From contig NC_006044.2 in the NCBI RefSeq assembly GCF_000006445.2, forward strand, positions 1,280,483 to 1,344,482: 64,000 bases of DNA, in the 5' to 3' direction. Shown here piece after piece: positions 32,118 to 42,938 of the stretch (the first letter of the stretch is position 1; every line of letters begins with the position of its first letter). The notes beneath the pieces were generated by a model that was not told the origin of the DNA, did no database searches, and saw only the letters and a list, made by a program, of their open reading frames with translations. Source of the DNA: Debaryomyces hansenii CBS767. Lineage: Eukaryota > Ascomycota > Pichiomycetes > Serinales > Debaryomycetaceae. The position numbers and the translations under genes are program-made.

Positions 32118-32372
32118 TTAAGGTATATTACATTATCGAATTAATATACCAAAATTGTAACTTTGATAAAGTGCATAAATACTTCCTAGCTCGTATCTCA
32201 AATAAAATATGGCTCCAAAGCCTCTATCTAAAATTTTAATAAAGGCCTTACCATTTTATCGCATTGCGACAGGCAACGAAATTTTAAAATTTATTTTTCT
32301 CAGGAGGTTTAGCCCAAATTTTTTTTTGCTGAAGTTAGGCATAATCCGTTCGTGTTATTTTTGTAGAATATT

Positions 32373-32640
32373 GATTATGTCAACCCAGAAAAACAATAAG
32401 TAGAATACATGTGTTTCTTGGATACCCATATTCGAAAAATCTGGAGAAGCACCAACCTGGAGCGATTAAAAAGAGCGCGTTTCAGTTTTGATTGAATAAT
32501 ATATCTTATCAATTCTTTTCTAATGCGACAGTTGAATTTAGAGATATGACTAATGATGAATTCAAGGAAGAAATCATACACCCGGAGACGCTACGAATAA
32601 GGAGCATGATATCCATCAAATTTCAACGAAGACATAACTA
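32373..32640 (+). pseudogene. Family A nuclease-kinase relic, N-terminal part
   Basis: Fragments on the + strand match the N-terminus of family A (see 43,440). CFLDTHIRKI near 32,410 corresponds to VFLDTHLLKI in the intact gene, and ATVEFRDMTNDEFKEEIIHP near 32,521 corresponds to ITAEFREMSSDDFKDRYLAP, with stops and frameshifts between. No nuclease motif or kinase domain can be read further on. The neighbouring relic lies in the opposite orientation. Confidence 0.55.
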
Positions 32641-32861
32641 GGCTAATCAGAAGAATTTACGCCTTTTCAAGAGAGATTAGAAACTGGTCAAAGAATACTA
32701 ACTGATAGCAGTCTAGTATCCACAGAGTCAGTAGATTTTAATTCACCTATTTTGTTTGACGTTTTCATAGTCGATATAACCACGATCAATGAATATTCAG
32801 ACCTAGCATTAACTATATATTAAGCGCTTAATGATTGGATCTTTAACATTTTTTGTAAAGG

Positions 32862-34055
32862 TTAGACAATATTTATATTAGATCCACTAGAATCAAGTAT
32901 GTCCAGTATGCGGTCAAGAAATTCAAAGTCATTCTTTTTACGTTCTTCATTATTTGTGCAATCAGATATTCCAAAGTCTATCAAGGAAAGTTTTACTGAC
33001 ACGGAAGCATGGATGTTGGCCAGCCTAACATCACTATACGAAATTCGTAACAGGTGGAGCTCTTGAAGTCTCACTCTGATAACTTGATATATGTTATCCA
33101 TATCCCATTCTTCCATTGGTATTTTTTCCCTAGACATTCAAACATATACATCCGAAAGAAGACCATTCCAATAGTCAGAAACAAGGAGCTTTGGAAAATT
33201 GATAGCAAATTGTGATTTCTAAATTTTTTCATTAATTACAAGTTCATTAAAGCACATTTCAAGATAACACTTTTCTTCGGAAATAAAAACACATCAACTC
33301 ATTCTCTTCCTATGATCGGCTAGAGTAATGGTATAGTTTGATAAACACTATAAATAGGATTTTGATTTCTACATCAGCATAACGGTTAAGGCATCATAAA
33401 TTATTCGACAAATTGTATTAGCTTTGAATACCTACCTGCTTACCCTCATCCTTCGCCTATATATATAATGCCTGAGTATGGCTACTTGTAGGCTCCTCTA
33501 AATATCCATAAGAGTCCCTGGGAGACACATTAGCAAATGGATCTTGACCTTCGGACGGATCTTATAGTAATTCCATGTGCAACAGTTTCTGGATCATTAA
33601 TGACGTAGTATAGTCATTTGGTTCCCACCTACAATTTCATATTTGAAGAACACGAAGAATGTTTGGTGATCTGAGATAAAAACCATATAGGTACCACAGA
33701 GGAAAGCATCATAAAGACATCTCCTTAGAACCAAAGCTATCAAGTGGAGCAAGGTAGCTCTCTATCAATTTATCGCTAGTTATCTCCCTGAATTGAGCTG
33801 TCATTAATAAACTGGTGATGTAAGCCAGAGCAGACATAAAAGACGTAGTTCCTAGTGAAACGGATGCTTCATTCTTGGACGCTAATCTGAAACATTATTT
33901 TCCTGACCTCCATAATTTCGAATTCTTAATAGGTGAGTATCCAAAAAGACTCTTATGTTTTTTTTCATTGAAATTCTGAACCCTACAGTATACTGTTACA
34001 TTTGGATCATCAATGCTGATAGCATTACTCTCTTTACCAGAGAAGTACATGGCAT
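32862..34055 (-). pseudogene. Family A nuclease-kinase pseudogene
   Basis: A decayed minus-strand copy of the family A gene. The N-terminus is readable near 34,055-33,920 (begins MPC; later FLDTHLLRIRN). The middle aligns with the intact genes around 33,650-33,720 (the region encoding the KYIYQAFLCGTD segment). The last 91 codons (32,862-33,137) are open and hold the kinase-like catalytic region with SYSDVRLANIH and LSLIDFGISDCTNNEE. It is 1.2 kb against 1.93 kb for intact copies, so about a third is deleted, besides several frameshifts. The HND of intact copies has become YSD. It lies about 9 kb inward of the main A/B cluster, showing that the family once spread further into the arm. Confidence 0.75.
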
Positions 34056-34541
34056 ATATGATAGACATCCCTTAATCATTCGCTTGGAGTTACCCTGCAT
34101 TTACTGTTTTGCACGTAATATAAAATGCTCGGCAAGTTATCGTGGCTATTATGAGATTATCAATTCATTCCATTCATCATTAGTGTTCAAGTCGTCTCAC
34201 AAATAAAAATATGACTTAACCATTTTATTTAACTACGTGGTCTATAGACTTAGGAGTTTAGTTGATGCTGCGGTAGCTGGTACAATTTTGAATCAAAAAT
34301 TATACGGATATTTGAAATTGAATTTGGTGATGGATATGACGCTTTCTATGTATTCAGCGCCATCTATTTTTGCAGGAACGTGCGACTGGGAAACGAAAGA
34401 ATTATTAGAGCGAATTATTAAAACGGCAAGCTTTATTGAATCAGAACGCAACCATTTTTATTGCAAAATAATATTGAAAGAGAAAGTCAGTCAAATTTAT
34501 AAAACTTCCTTTGTTTGTTCTATAAATTATTTCAACTTGAC
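34056..34541. other. Intergenic, one unassigned open stretch
   Basis: Between the family A relic and the ABC transporter. A + strand frame without an ATG start (34,237-34,545) reads protein-like pieces such as NLVMDMTLSMYSAP and CDWETKELLERIIKTA, possibly a relic. It overlaps the ABC transporter stop by a few bases, and no family can be named. Confidence 0.3.
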
Positions 34542-37500
34542 TTAATCTTTCCTCCTTTTCTCTCTATTACCCTTTGGAACTCTAGCAAGCCAATAGAAAA
34601 AAATAGTTCCTATTATGTTGATAGCAATAAATGCAATGAAAATACCCAAATCTCTCCATCGTTCATCAAAATAAACATTGATGGACCTCAAAAAATCATT
34701 AGTAGATGCCATTTGACAATATTCACATATGTTCGTAGAAGATTGATCCGTCAAGTAGCCACCAAAATGATTCATAAAATTTTTCGTATACTCTCCACAT
34801 GTTTGTCCTTCTGGCGTATTAAAAGTCAATAGTTCGCTCTGCGAACAAGTTACTTTATTGTTAGCCAAACCTGTACCTAGAGTGCCTTGAACTAAATATG
34901 TAAACGGGGAAATTCGATACATAAAAATCCAAAAACCAGGCATAGCATCAGAGGTAGCAAGAACGCCACAGAAAAGCAAGCACAATGTAAAAAGCATAGT
35001 AGCCAAATTAGCTGCATTGTCAGCTAATTCAGAAAACGAAACACATAATTGACCCATAGTAGAGGTGTAAACGAAGAAACTTGTAAGAAGCATCCACATT
35101 AAAACACCGCGAGAGTCCACAGAATCTGTAGATACTGCATTCTCATACAACCCTACTGGATAATACCAACTGAAGAATGCTAAAGTACCAACAACTATTT
35201 GAATAGGAATTTCAGATGTGATTTGGGCGGCAATGAATGCGAACCAGGAATATGTTTTAGATGGTGCTTCTCGCACCTCATATAAATCTCTTTGTCGAAT
35301 AAAATACGGTAACATTTGCTGAACCAAGGTATTGAATGGAATCATGAACATAAAAATAGAAAACATTTGATTTTGTAATCCTTGCATTGATTGATCAGCT
35401 TTGAAGAAGGAAAATCCATTGAATAAAGAAGAAGAAACAACCAAGAAAAGTTTAGAGTAAATATAAGTAGGTGATCTCCAGTTTTGCTGGAAAACCCTAC
35501 GAGTTACAATTAGATACTGCTTCCAAATTGGAGCAGCATATTTTTTATGAGCCTCCAGCGACTCGTCTCTTGGTTTGATAGTTAATTCCCTTGCCATGAA
35601 CTCTATTTCATTTCTAACAGTTTCATACTCGTGTGAATTTTTCCAAACATCGTAGTAGTTTTGATTAGCATGAGAACCAGGAGCAGCACCGACAACTTCT
35701 AACATCCATTCAGCCGGGTTAGCCTCTTTGGGACATGTATGAGAGCCGTGGTTTTCGAAATAACTAATTAAAGTAGAACACTCTTCACCTAGATCCCCGA
35801 AGTAGACTGTTTGACCACCTTTCTGCAAAAACAACAAACGGTCAAACTCTTTCAATAAAATAGCAGAAGGTTGATGAATAGTGCATAAAATGGCTTGCCC
35901 ATTATCAGCCAATTTCCTCATAAGCCTACAAACAGACCATGCAGTTTGAGAGTCTAAACCTGAAGTAGGTTCATCCAAGAATAATAACAATTTAGGTTTG
36001 GCTACCAACTCAACACCTATAGTCAACCTTTTCCTTTGCTCAACGTTTAGACCTTCGCCTGCAACACCGACCAAAGCATCTGCATAATTATTCATTTCTA
36101 ATAGATCAATTATATATTCAACATATCGATCCTTCTCTTTCTTTGAAATAGAGTTGGGTTGCCTCAAGTAAGCTGAAAATTTAAAGGCTTCACGAACAGT
36201 AGAAGTCGATAAGTGTAAATCCTGTTGTTGAGCATAACCAATAGATCTCTGGAAAGAGCCATCTAAGGAATGTCCATTTACCATTCTGACACCATCAGAT
36301 ATAATACCAGTGGTAACACGTTCAGACAAGCAATTCAACAATGTAGTTTTTCCAGCTCCAGACGATCCCATCAAAGCAGTCAATTGACCGGGTTTAACCC
36401 AACCGTCTACATGGTCTAAAATGGTCCGATCCTCTGACTTAATCTTGACTTGATAAGTTAAATCTTTCCAAAGAAAAACATCCTCAGAAGAAGGTACTTT
36501 ATCTGTTTCCAAAGCCTTTTTGGGCTTATCCGCATAAAGAGCATCAATTTCATCCATACGACTAACCTTTTCATTCAAAGTTTTACTTTCAACATCGTTA
36601 ATTGTTCTGAGATTTCCGGATTCCTTTCTGTGTTTCTTTAAAGCAGATCTTAAAAACAAGACAATTTCGCCTTTTTGCATAGCACCCTTGTTAAATTCCG
36701 TTAACGAAATATAGACCACCAAAAAGAAAATAACAAATGCAACTGCGATTCCAAAATTTCTCCATTTATGGGAGTTATAGTAAGAATACGAGATTGCAAT
36801 ATAGTCGGAACCATTTACAAATGTAGAGCCAGCTTTAGCACCGACAGTTAAGCAAATGTGTTGACTAGATTCAACTGATTGATATCCCAGGCCTCGGGGA
36901 ACAAACTCAGCACAGGGGAACTGTCTTCCTGAAAATTCGTTAGCCATTAAAGATTCAAAAACATAACCAACAGGGTTGATGTAGTTAATCCAACGTGACC
37001 AACCAAGCATTTTTGGAGTTGGAATGACAAACCCGGTGAAAATAACCATAGCCAATAATAATACTGTTGCTGGAGTCATTGCACCTGCTAATGATGTAGA
37101 CACAGCACCCAAACTTCTGAATAAGTGTGACATTACTAGGGTACAAAGAAAACACATTAGCCAATAAAAAAAGAACCGGCCGGGATTACGTCTTAAGTTC
37201 ACCATAAAATATATAGAGAAATTAAACACCATTGACATCAATAACTTCACAGGCAACTCAGTAATAATACTAGCCAATGCATCAGCAGATGGCCGATACA
37301 AAGCGTATTTCTTGTGCTTTTCAACAATTGGTCTGGCCTCAAACAAAGCCATAATTTCCAATAAAGAAGCAAAAGCATTGAACAAGACTGAAAAGAAAAT
37401 AGCAGCGCCTCTGTAATAGAATGAGCTAGTTGTTTGATTTAAATTAAAAAAGACAGAAGACAAAATCAACCCCATAACTAATTGACCGAAGACGCTAAAG

Positions 37501-39068
37501 ATGGAAATCGAAGGGTCACCTTTGGTTCTAAGGATATTGCGTCCAATGATGTATTTTGTTTGCATCCAGAAAGAAACGGTATAGGGTGATCTAGCAGAGA
37601 GATGTTTAGATTGTCTCGCAACATGGGATTCGTGATAAGATTCTTTTTGATTCTTGGAATCGGTAACATTCATGTATTTATTAATATCATCAACCAAAGA
37701 TAGATAATCTGATGAATTTCTCCAATAGATCTCAAATTCTTTTGCATTTTTTGGAACTCTATTCTCATGACCAGGCCTGACAACACGTTCGGCCGGGTTA
37801 GTTAAAGAGGTTAAGAAATCCGCAGTTGTTTGTCTTTGAGGACATTCATAGCCCATATCTATAAAAAAATCTTTGGCTCTCTTAGCATTACCAAAGAAAA
37901 TTTGATAGCCCTCATATAAAACAATCACATTATCAAAGAGATCGTAAGCGTCTTGCGAACATTGATAAATGGCAATCAAAGGTGTGGCCTCTAAAATAGA
38001 AGCAGATGTTTTCAAGGCTCTAATGAATTCTAAAGCAGTAGCTGCATCTAAGCCTCTAGTTGCATTATCCCAACATTGAATGTTAGCACCAGATAAGGAA
38101 ACTTCAGCAATCGAAACTCTCTTCCTTTCTCCTCCAGAAACACCCCTGACAAAATCGTTACCTACCTTCGTATTTCTAGTATGAGATAAGCCATAAGTGG
38201 CCATGTAAACAGATGCCATATGCTTAGCGTAAGTTTCCCGATCAACATTACCTCTATTTTGAGGTGTTCTCAATCTTGCAGCAAATTCTAAAGTATCACC
38301 AACGGACAATTGAGGAAAGTGGACATCAGTTTCCGCTGAATAGACGACATCACCTCTGTGAAGTCTTTCAATATCTTTCGGCGTCATACCATCGTAAGAA
38401 ATTTTAGACTCCTCGCCTACTTGGAAGCCATAGGTATGGGATGATATTGTCTTCAACAAAGTAGAGCATCCAGAGCCAGGCCTTCCCAAAACTACTGTTA
38501 CTTCGCCGGGTCTCATAATTGCATCCATGGATTTCAAAATGTCAAAATAACGACTTGGATCCTTCTTTCTAAAATGATGATATGTTTCCATCACAAGCTT
38601 TAGTATTGCATTTGAAACTGTAGGCTGATAATCGGAATCAGCAGCGACACCGTAAGCTCTTAAATCCTTATATGCTATACCAAGTGAGGAGGGTTTATAA
38701 TAATTGGGATCAGAATCGTGTAATTTTCTCAAGTTCTTGACCCAATACTTAGCATTGAACTCATCACTTTCTGGATCTAACGAAGGATCAATATTACCTT
38801 CATATGGGGAAATACCTGGCACCTGAGACATATGTGACAAATACCGAATTAAATCTTCCGAATCGCTTGCATTGGCAATTCCTATCTGGTTAGTGCGAGA
38901 AACAGTTCTTGCTAATTCTTTAATACCATCTTTAGAATCTTCGAATCCTTGGTACCGATCATTACTCTCATCGACTGGATTGAATTCATGAATACTATAA
39001 GAGTCCGATAAAACATGACCATCGAGTCGGTAATCCTTAACATGAGAATTATCGCCCCCAGCAGACAT
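34542..39068 (-). CDS. PDR-type (ABCG) full-size ABC multidrug transporter
   Basis: 1508-residue plasma-membrane drug or lipid exporter with the (NBD-TMD)2 layout of Cdr1/Pdr5. NBD1 has a Walker A with the fungal-typical Cys in place of Lys (GRPGSGCST, 195-203), the signature VSGGERKR and a degenerate Walker B ending in CWDNATRGLD. NBD2 has the canonical Walker A GSSGAGKTT (about 901), the degenerate signature LNVEQRKR and LLLFLDEPTSGLDS. This asymmetry, one catalytic and one degenerate site, is the hallmark of the PDR subfamily. Each TMD has about six helices and a large extracellular loop with cysteines. The C-terminus is basic (KGNREKRRKD). It is probably involved in azole or other xenobiotic efflux. 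The exact orthologue among Cdr1/Cdr2/Snq2-like pumps is uncertain, with Cdr-type more likely. Confidence 0.95.
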   Translation of the reverse strand: MSAGGDNSHVKDYRLDGHVLSDSYSIHEFNPVDESNDRYQGFEDSKDGIKELARTVSRTNQIGIANASDSEDLIRYLSHMSQVPGISPYEGNIDPSLDPESDEFNAKYWVKNLRKLHDSDPNYYKPSSLGIAYKDLRAYGVAADSDYQPTVSNAILKLVMETYHHFRKKDPSRYFDILKSMDAIMRPGEVTVVLGRPGSGCSTLLKTISSHTYGFQVGEESKISYDGMTPKDIERLHRGDVVYSAETDVHFPQLSVGDTLEFAARLRTPQNRGNVDRETYAKHMASVYMATYGLSHTRNTKVGNDFVRGVSGGERKRVSIAEVSLSGANIQCWDNATRGLDAATALEFIRALKTSASILEATPLIAIYQCSQDAYDLFDNVIVLYEGYQIFFGNAKRAKDFFIDMGYECPQRQTTADFLTSLTNPAERVVRPGHENRVPKNAKEFEIYWRNSSDYLSLVDDINKYMNVTDSKNQKESYHESHVARQSKHLSARSPYTVSFWMQTKYIIGRNILRTKGDPSISIFSVFGQLVMGLILSSVFFNLNQTTSSFYYRGAAIFFSVLFNAFASLLEIMALFEARPIVEKHKKYALYRPSADALASIITELPVKLLMSMVFNFSIYFMVNLRRNPGRFFFYWLMCFLCTLVMSHLFRSLGAVSTSLAGAMTPATVLLLAMVIFTGFVIPTPKMLGWSRWINYINPVGYVFESLMANEFSGRQFPCAEFVPRGLGYQSVESSQHICLTVGAKAGSTFVNGSDYIAISYSYYNSHKWRNFGIAVAFVIFFLVVYISLTEFNKGAMQKGEIVLFLRSALKKHRKESGNLRTINDVESKTLNEKVSRMDEIDALYADKPKKALETDKVPSSEDVFLWKDLTYQVKIKSEDRTILDHVDGWVKPGQLTALMGSSGAGKTTLLNCLSERVTTGIISDGVRMVNGHSLDGSFQRSIGYAQQQDLHLSTSTVREAFKFSAYLRQPNSISKKEKDRYVEYIIDLLEMNNYADALVGVAGEGLNVEQRKRLTIGVELVAKPKLLLFLDEPTSGLDSQTAWSVCRLMRKLADNGQAILCTIHQPSAILLKEFDRLLFLQKGGQTVYFGDLGEECSTLISYFENHGSHTCPKEANPAEWMLEVVGAAPGSHANQNYYDVWKNSHEYETVRNEIEFMARELTIKPRDESLEAHKKYAAPIWKQYLIVTRRVFQQNWRSPTYIYSKLFLVVSSSLFNGFSFFKADQSMQGLQNQMFSIFMFMIPFNTLVQQMLPYFIRQRDLYEVREAPSKTYSWFAFIAAQITSEIPIQIVVGTLAFFSWYYPVGLYENAVSTDSVDSRGVLMWMLLTSFFVYTSTMGQLCVSFSELADNAANLATMLFTLCLLFCGVLATSDAMPGFWIFMYRISPFTYLVQGTLGTGLANNKVTCSQSELLTFNTPEGQTCGEYTKNFMNHFGGYLTDQSSTNICEYCQMASTNDFLRSINVYFDERWRDLGIFIAFIAINIIGTIFFYWLARVPKGNREKRRKD

Positions 39069-39952
39069 GATATATTGTTGTTGATAATAAATTCAAGCTT
39101 TGCAATAGGTAGAAAAATCACAAATAAAAGTAAATGAAGAACTGAACTTTTCTAACCTGATTAATAATTATTAAATATGAATTCTTTGTAGGGCAATAAA
39201 TATAAAAATTGTAGAAAAGTTTCGATGACGATAAAGGTACACCGAAATTCAACCTTATCGTATTTGCATTGCATATGTCAAAAAACGGTAATAAGCTTTG
39301 TGAGCTGAAAACCCCTACGCAGCAACCCCGGAAAAAACTATATACTAATTAACGCCGGATTTGTCAGCGAGTCCGTATATGCATTGCCTAATTTGGAAGA
39401 TCCCTTATCCCAGGAATTGTATTTTTAGAACCAACGAAGACGGATATAATCCTTTCCAGACAGCAGATCCGTGAATCCGTATATCTAATCAACAAATCTT
39501 TTTGATGCTGCAGTACATTGTATAAGATAGAATAAACTTGTTTTTATTGAAAAAAATAAAAGCATGAAGGTGATTAAAAATAAATTTTAGGTTAGACTCT
39601 CTTCGAAACAACCAACAATCATTGAGAACATAAACATACATATGTAATATTCATGTAAAAAACGTTGAAAATTGGAGTATAAATATTTTATACCATAGTT
39701 TTGAGAAAGATAGAAAATAAATTAGGAAATACTAATAGATAAATTAGTTGGCTAGTTACCTAAGGTTATAAAATAATTAAGTGAAGTACTATATGTTAAA
39801 TACATATAAATTAGAAATTTTGCCTCGAGTTGGAAATCGTTAGTGCTTGCCTGTTTCCTGCAGAAAGGCCTTTAGAAACATGATTAGCATTTTTTCCTTT
39901 ATAATTAGCTGGAATTTGAATAAAGGCGTTTATATACCACCTAAAAGACACT
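39069..39952. other. Promoter region of the ABC transporter
   Basis: About 880 bp upstream of the ABC pump and before a secreted-protein pseudogene. It contains repeated TCCGTATAT words, listed separately. No gene seen. Confidence 0.45.
39371..39484 (-). promoter_or_regulatory. Repeated CGG-containing words upstream of the ABC pump
   Basis: GTCCGTATAT (39,371-39,380) and ATCCGTATAT within 39,467-39,484 read ATATACGGA(C/T) toward the gene. The second has a further CGG five bases on (ATATACGGATTCACGGAT). CGGATATAATCC lies at 39,441-39,452. CGG repeats are what Zn2Cys6 regulators of PDR pumps (Tac1, Pdr1 types) bind, though the spacing is not the known Tac1 site. Confidence 0.35.
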
Positions 39953-40609
39953 ATGATTTTGTCTTTCTTCTATATTCTCATGTTAATATCTTTATCCACT
40001 GGATTATCTATAGAATTTGCTAATCACGAGACCAATGGGACTACTATTTCTATCCGTAGTACATATTATCAGGATGACTGTATTTCTAATGTCATGACAG
40101 TGGACATAGAGATGGATTTGATGTGAAGGTATAGTGGATTTAATAAACTTGAATGTTTCTAGTTTGATAGATGCAGAGGAACGAGATGACCAACAAAGTT
40201 ATCAAGACGCACATAATCAGCTAATATTAAACTTCATACCTTCAAATGATACTAGTCTGGGATTAGTGAAGGACTTTGCTACTCAGTCTCTTAACGCGGG
40301 CACCATAAATCAAACGTGTTATGATCATGTACTTGGGACACTCAAAAATCCTGGGAAAATTGTCGTGAATAGGAGAAAAGAATTAGATCTGTCTGCTGTG
40401 ATCAAACGAATGACATGGGAAGAATACAGTTGCTATGAGGATGGTGAGATTAACGACATTGATTCAAAAGGGCAAAATGGAACATTAAATATAATTCATC
40501 TGGGGGCGCGCGCGGCTATCGAGATCGTCACCTACTATATAAAGCCGCCCCACTTGCGCCCCTCAAAAATAACTATTGCCGGAGATCTATCATCGACAAT
40601 AACATAATC
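39953..40609 (+). pseudogene. Broken gene for a putative secreted protein
   Basis: An ATG at 39,953 opens a signal-peptide-like sequence (MILSFFYILMLISLSTGLS) and a short mature part that stops at 40,126. A second frame, one base offset, stays open to 40,607 for 157 codons. It has protein-like composition: RDDQQSYQDAHNQLILNF, a Cys in NQTCYDHVLG, and MTWEEYSCYEDGEINDI. It has no start codon of its own. Together they look like one secreted or surface protein disrupted by a frameshift near 40,127. I do not recognise the family. The 3' part includes a GC-rich patch (40,502-40,563) unlike the rest of the gene. Confidence 0.45.
40502..40563. other. GC-rich island with inverted repeats
   Basis: A 62-bp GC-rich patch in a very AT-rich subtelomere. 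The ends are inverted (GGGGCGC... and ...GCGCCCC), with an inner pair GCGGC/GCCGC and a TATATAAAG inside. The stem could fold into a hairpin of about 55 nt. Confidence 0.45.
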
Positions 40610-41131
40610 AACAACAAGATAAATTTGAAAAGGTCCACTATAATTTAGCCGTCCGGACTTATACGATCCACTCAAATTCCCAACAAAAGTTAATTAGTAC
40701 CAACGTTCCACCAATGGGATGCACGTATTCGAAACATAACAAGCTGCCCATATCTCCCAAGATTGTTTTTACTTTTTAAACTTTTTTGGTATTGGGAAAT
40801 TTGTATAATAGACTCCTTGACTGAAAGAGTTTTTTAAGTTTTTTAGTTAGAAGGTTCATGGACGTAGACCTCAATTAAGTAGACGATCAGTAGATGGAAC
40901 TCATACCATCGGTTTTCGAAGCGTTTTAGTCGAAGCTACCTAAGTATTGAACCGATCTACAAATAACTGACGATTCTATACCGCTAATATATATTGCAAC
41001 CCAGTATCACTACTCATATGGTACAAATAGTTGATAGAGGTTTTTGTAGTCATTTCAAAGCAATTTTTGCAGCTATCTTTGTTAAGTTCATCACCAGAGT
41101 CGCTACTTTACAAGTTTATAGGTTATGAAAC

Positions 41132-41212
41132 TATACCCTGCAATTGGGTGGAAGCGCGACAAGCCCATACAATAACTGGAAGAGTGGTTATGTCATGGCT
41201 CAAAAGTAACAC
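41132..41212 (+). repeat. Dispersed element, copy 1
   Basis: Begins TATACCCTGCAATTGGGTGG and continues GCGACAAGCCCATAC to a region ending in CTCAAAAGTAAC. It is related to copies near 42,265, 50,940, 53,569 and 63,283. The element has no ORF and always lies in noncoding subtelomeric DNA. Confidence 0.6.
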
Positions 41213-42264
41213 TGAATACTTTCGGAAGAACTACGATCTCACTCAATTCTAACGGCTGTGTATGATTATTTCCCACTATAGATCTTTATAAATGCTTTTA
41301 CTGTGACTCTTTTATAAAATAAGATGATAGTAGGAGTCAGAGAAGGCTTAAAAGCAAAAATTGCAAAAAACGTGAGAATGAGGGTTTTTGAATTGCTTAG
41401 CAAAATTCCGATAATAACTATCGCTTTCGATTGTCAACCACTCACTGTCTATTTGGTGATGTGTTCTTGTCTTGAACATTTTAAAAATGGGTACTTAAAT
41501 TATGGAAAGTGGCCCGAGCTGCTGGACGAGTTAAAGTACGATGTACCTGTGAAGATAAGAAGAGGAAGAGGAAGAGGTTTCTGTTGGATCGCCACTTAGA
41601 AACCGATTTTCCAAAATATCATTTTAAAAGACTGGCTGCAGACGTTGGTACTGGAAATTGTGTTGTAAGTGAAACCACCGATTGGTGTGTCAAGGAGTTT
41701 GTTGATTGCATTGAAACATGAGTTCTGTGTCATCCTGATATGATGCTCTCCAGTTACCCAAAATACATACATAAGAACTTAGAGACACTATGGCCTTGCC
41801 CAATATCTATATTACTTACATTTGAATTTCATAAAAATTCACTAAAATTGTGAATACTACCTTCAAATGCTGGGTTCATTGTAGTAGATTAGAAGTACGA
41901 TTTTGCGTAGCGTTTCTCAAAAGATGATCGTCACTCACAGTGAGATCGAACATGAGGAATCCATAATTATTTAGAATAATGTTTAGTGATTCACTGATCC
42001 TGTGATGTTATGTCAATTTTATTACTGCCTTTTCTGGACTAGAAAGACTGGGAATACAAGCCAAAGGATTGCTCCAGATCTTTGAACCAAGAGCTTATCG
42101 TGAGTCGCATTCCCGTCTACAGGAATCTCGGTGATTAGTCGCCGACCTCATAACCAGTACATGTTTTACAGCATAGATAACTGACTGATTCATGTTTTTC
42201 ATATATTTAAGAATGGCCGTGTATCTTTTTTTGACACTGTAGAACTTATATAAAGAGAATATAC

Positions 42265-42441
42265 TATACCCTGCAATTGGGTGGAACCGCGACAAGCCCA
42301 TACAAAACCTGGAAGCGTGGTTTTGTTTACTTTTGAGGGAGCCATAATATGGCTCTTTCTGAATCAAAACAAAAAAACATAACCTAGATATCATAGACTG
42401 CGCAAATTTTAAAAATATGAAAGTTTTATTTTTCTTCTGAG
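42265..42441 (+). repeat. Dispersed element, copy 2 with downstream AT box
   Basis: Same element (TATACCCTGCAATTGGGTGG, GCGACAAGCCCATAC, GTTTACTTTTGAG). Here it is followed at 42,402-42,441 by GCAAATTTTAAAAATATGAA and AGTTTTATTTTTCTTCTGAG. The same AT box precedes the element in the copy at 53,569, so the order of the two blocks is permuted. Confidence 0.6.
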
Positions 42442-42833
42442 ATTTGGACATGTTATTATAGACATCTATTGGATGTTTAATTTGGAATAGTGAAATTATA
42501 TGAGTTGTTTACGTTTTATAATGATAACTGTAGAACGGTGGTTGCCAACCATTGGAACGGTATCATATCACTTTTTGTGTTCCTTTTTCGCGCTGTGCTG
42601 CAGATCATTCCAATCAGGTTTATTTTCACATGCACTTTAAGATTTTATCCTCATGTATGGTCTTTGAGAAGCAAAGGAAATATTCATCTGAATTATTCGA
42701 TATTTAACGAAAACTATCACATAATACCAACTATCTATATGATATCTATGGATATTGCTTTCGAAGACATTAAACAAAGCTAATAAAATGGTGGCTTCAA
42801 TATCCCTATCTTTTAAAATTAAATAAATTCTTT

Positions 42834-42938
42834 GGGTGGATACTTCAACCAGTCAGTCAAGGGTATGATGGAGGCATAATGGAAGATTTAAAAAAAGCCA
42901 AATTGGACAAGCTATTCCAACAATCCTCATGGGAGTAA
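42834..42938 (+). pseudogene. Short coding tail of a lost gene (in the duplicated block)
   Basis: Open tail of 34 codons ending at a TAA on 42,936-42,938: GWILQPVSQGYDGGIMEDLK then KAKLDKLFQQSSWE. The same sequence recurs in the outer copy at about 57,719-57,823. It looks like the 3' end of another subtelomeric gene whose body is missing. Confidence 0.35.

Larger units (their letters stand above)
40610..42746. other. Decayed subtelomeric DNA with short coding relics
   Basis: About 2.1 kb without an intact gene. Open stretches at 41,324-41,599 (from an ATG, 91 codons, ending RGRGRGFCWIAT) and the overlapping frame 41,509-41,721 (ending WCVKEFVDCIET) may be parts of one lost gene split by a frameshift, with no family recognised. 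Two copies of a dispersed element (about 41,132 and 42,265) are listed separately. Confidence 0.4.

Noticed and set aside
39953..41721. Killer-toxin-like secreted gene
   Set aside because: Only a signal peptide and a few cysteines are visible; no chitinase, lectin or known toxin signature, so no such claim is made.
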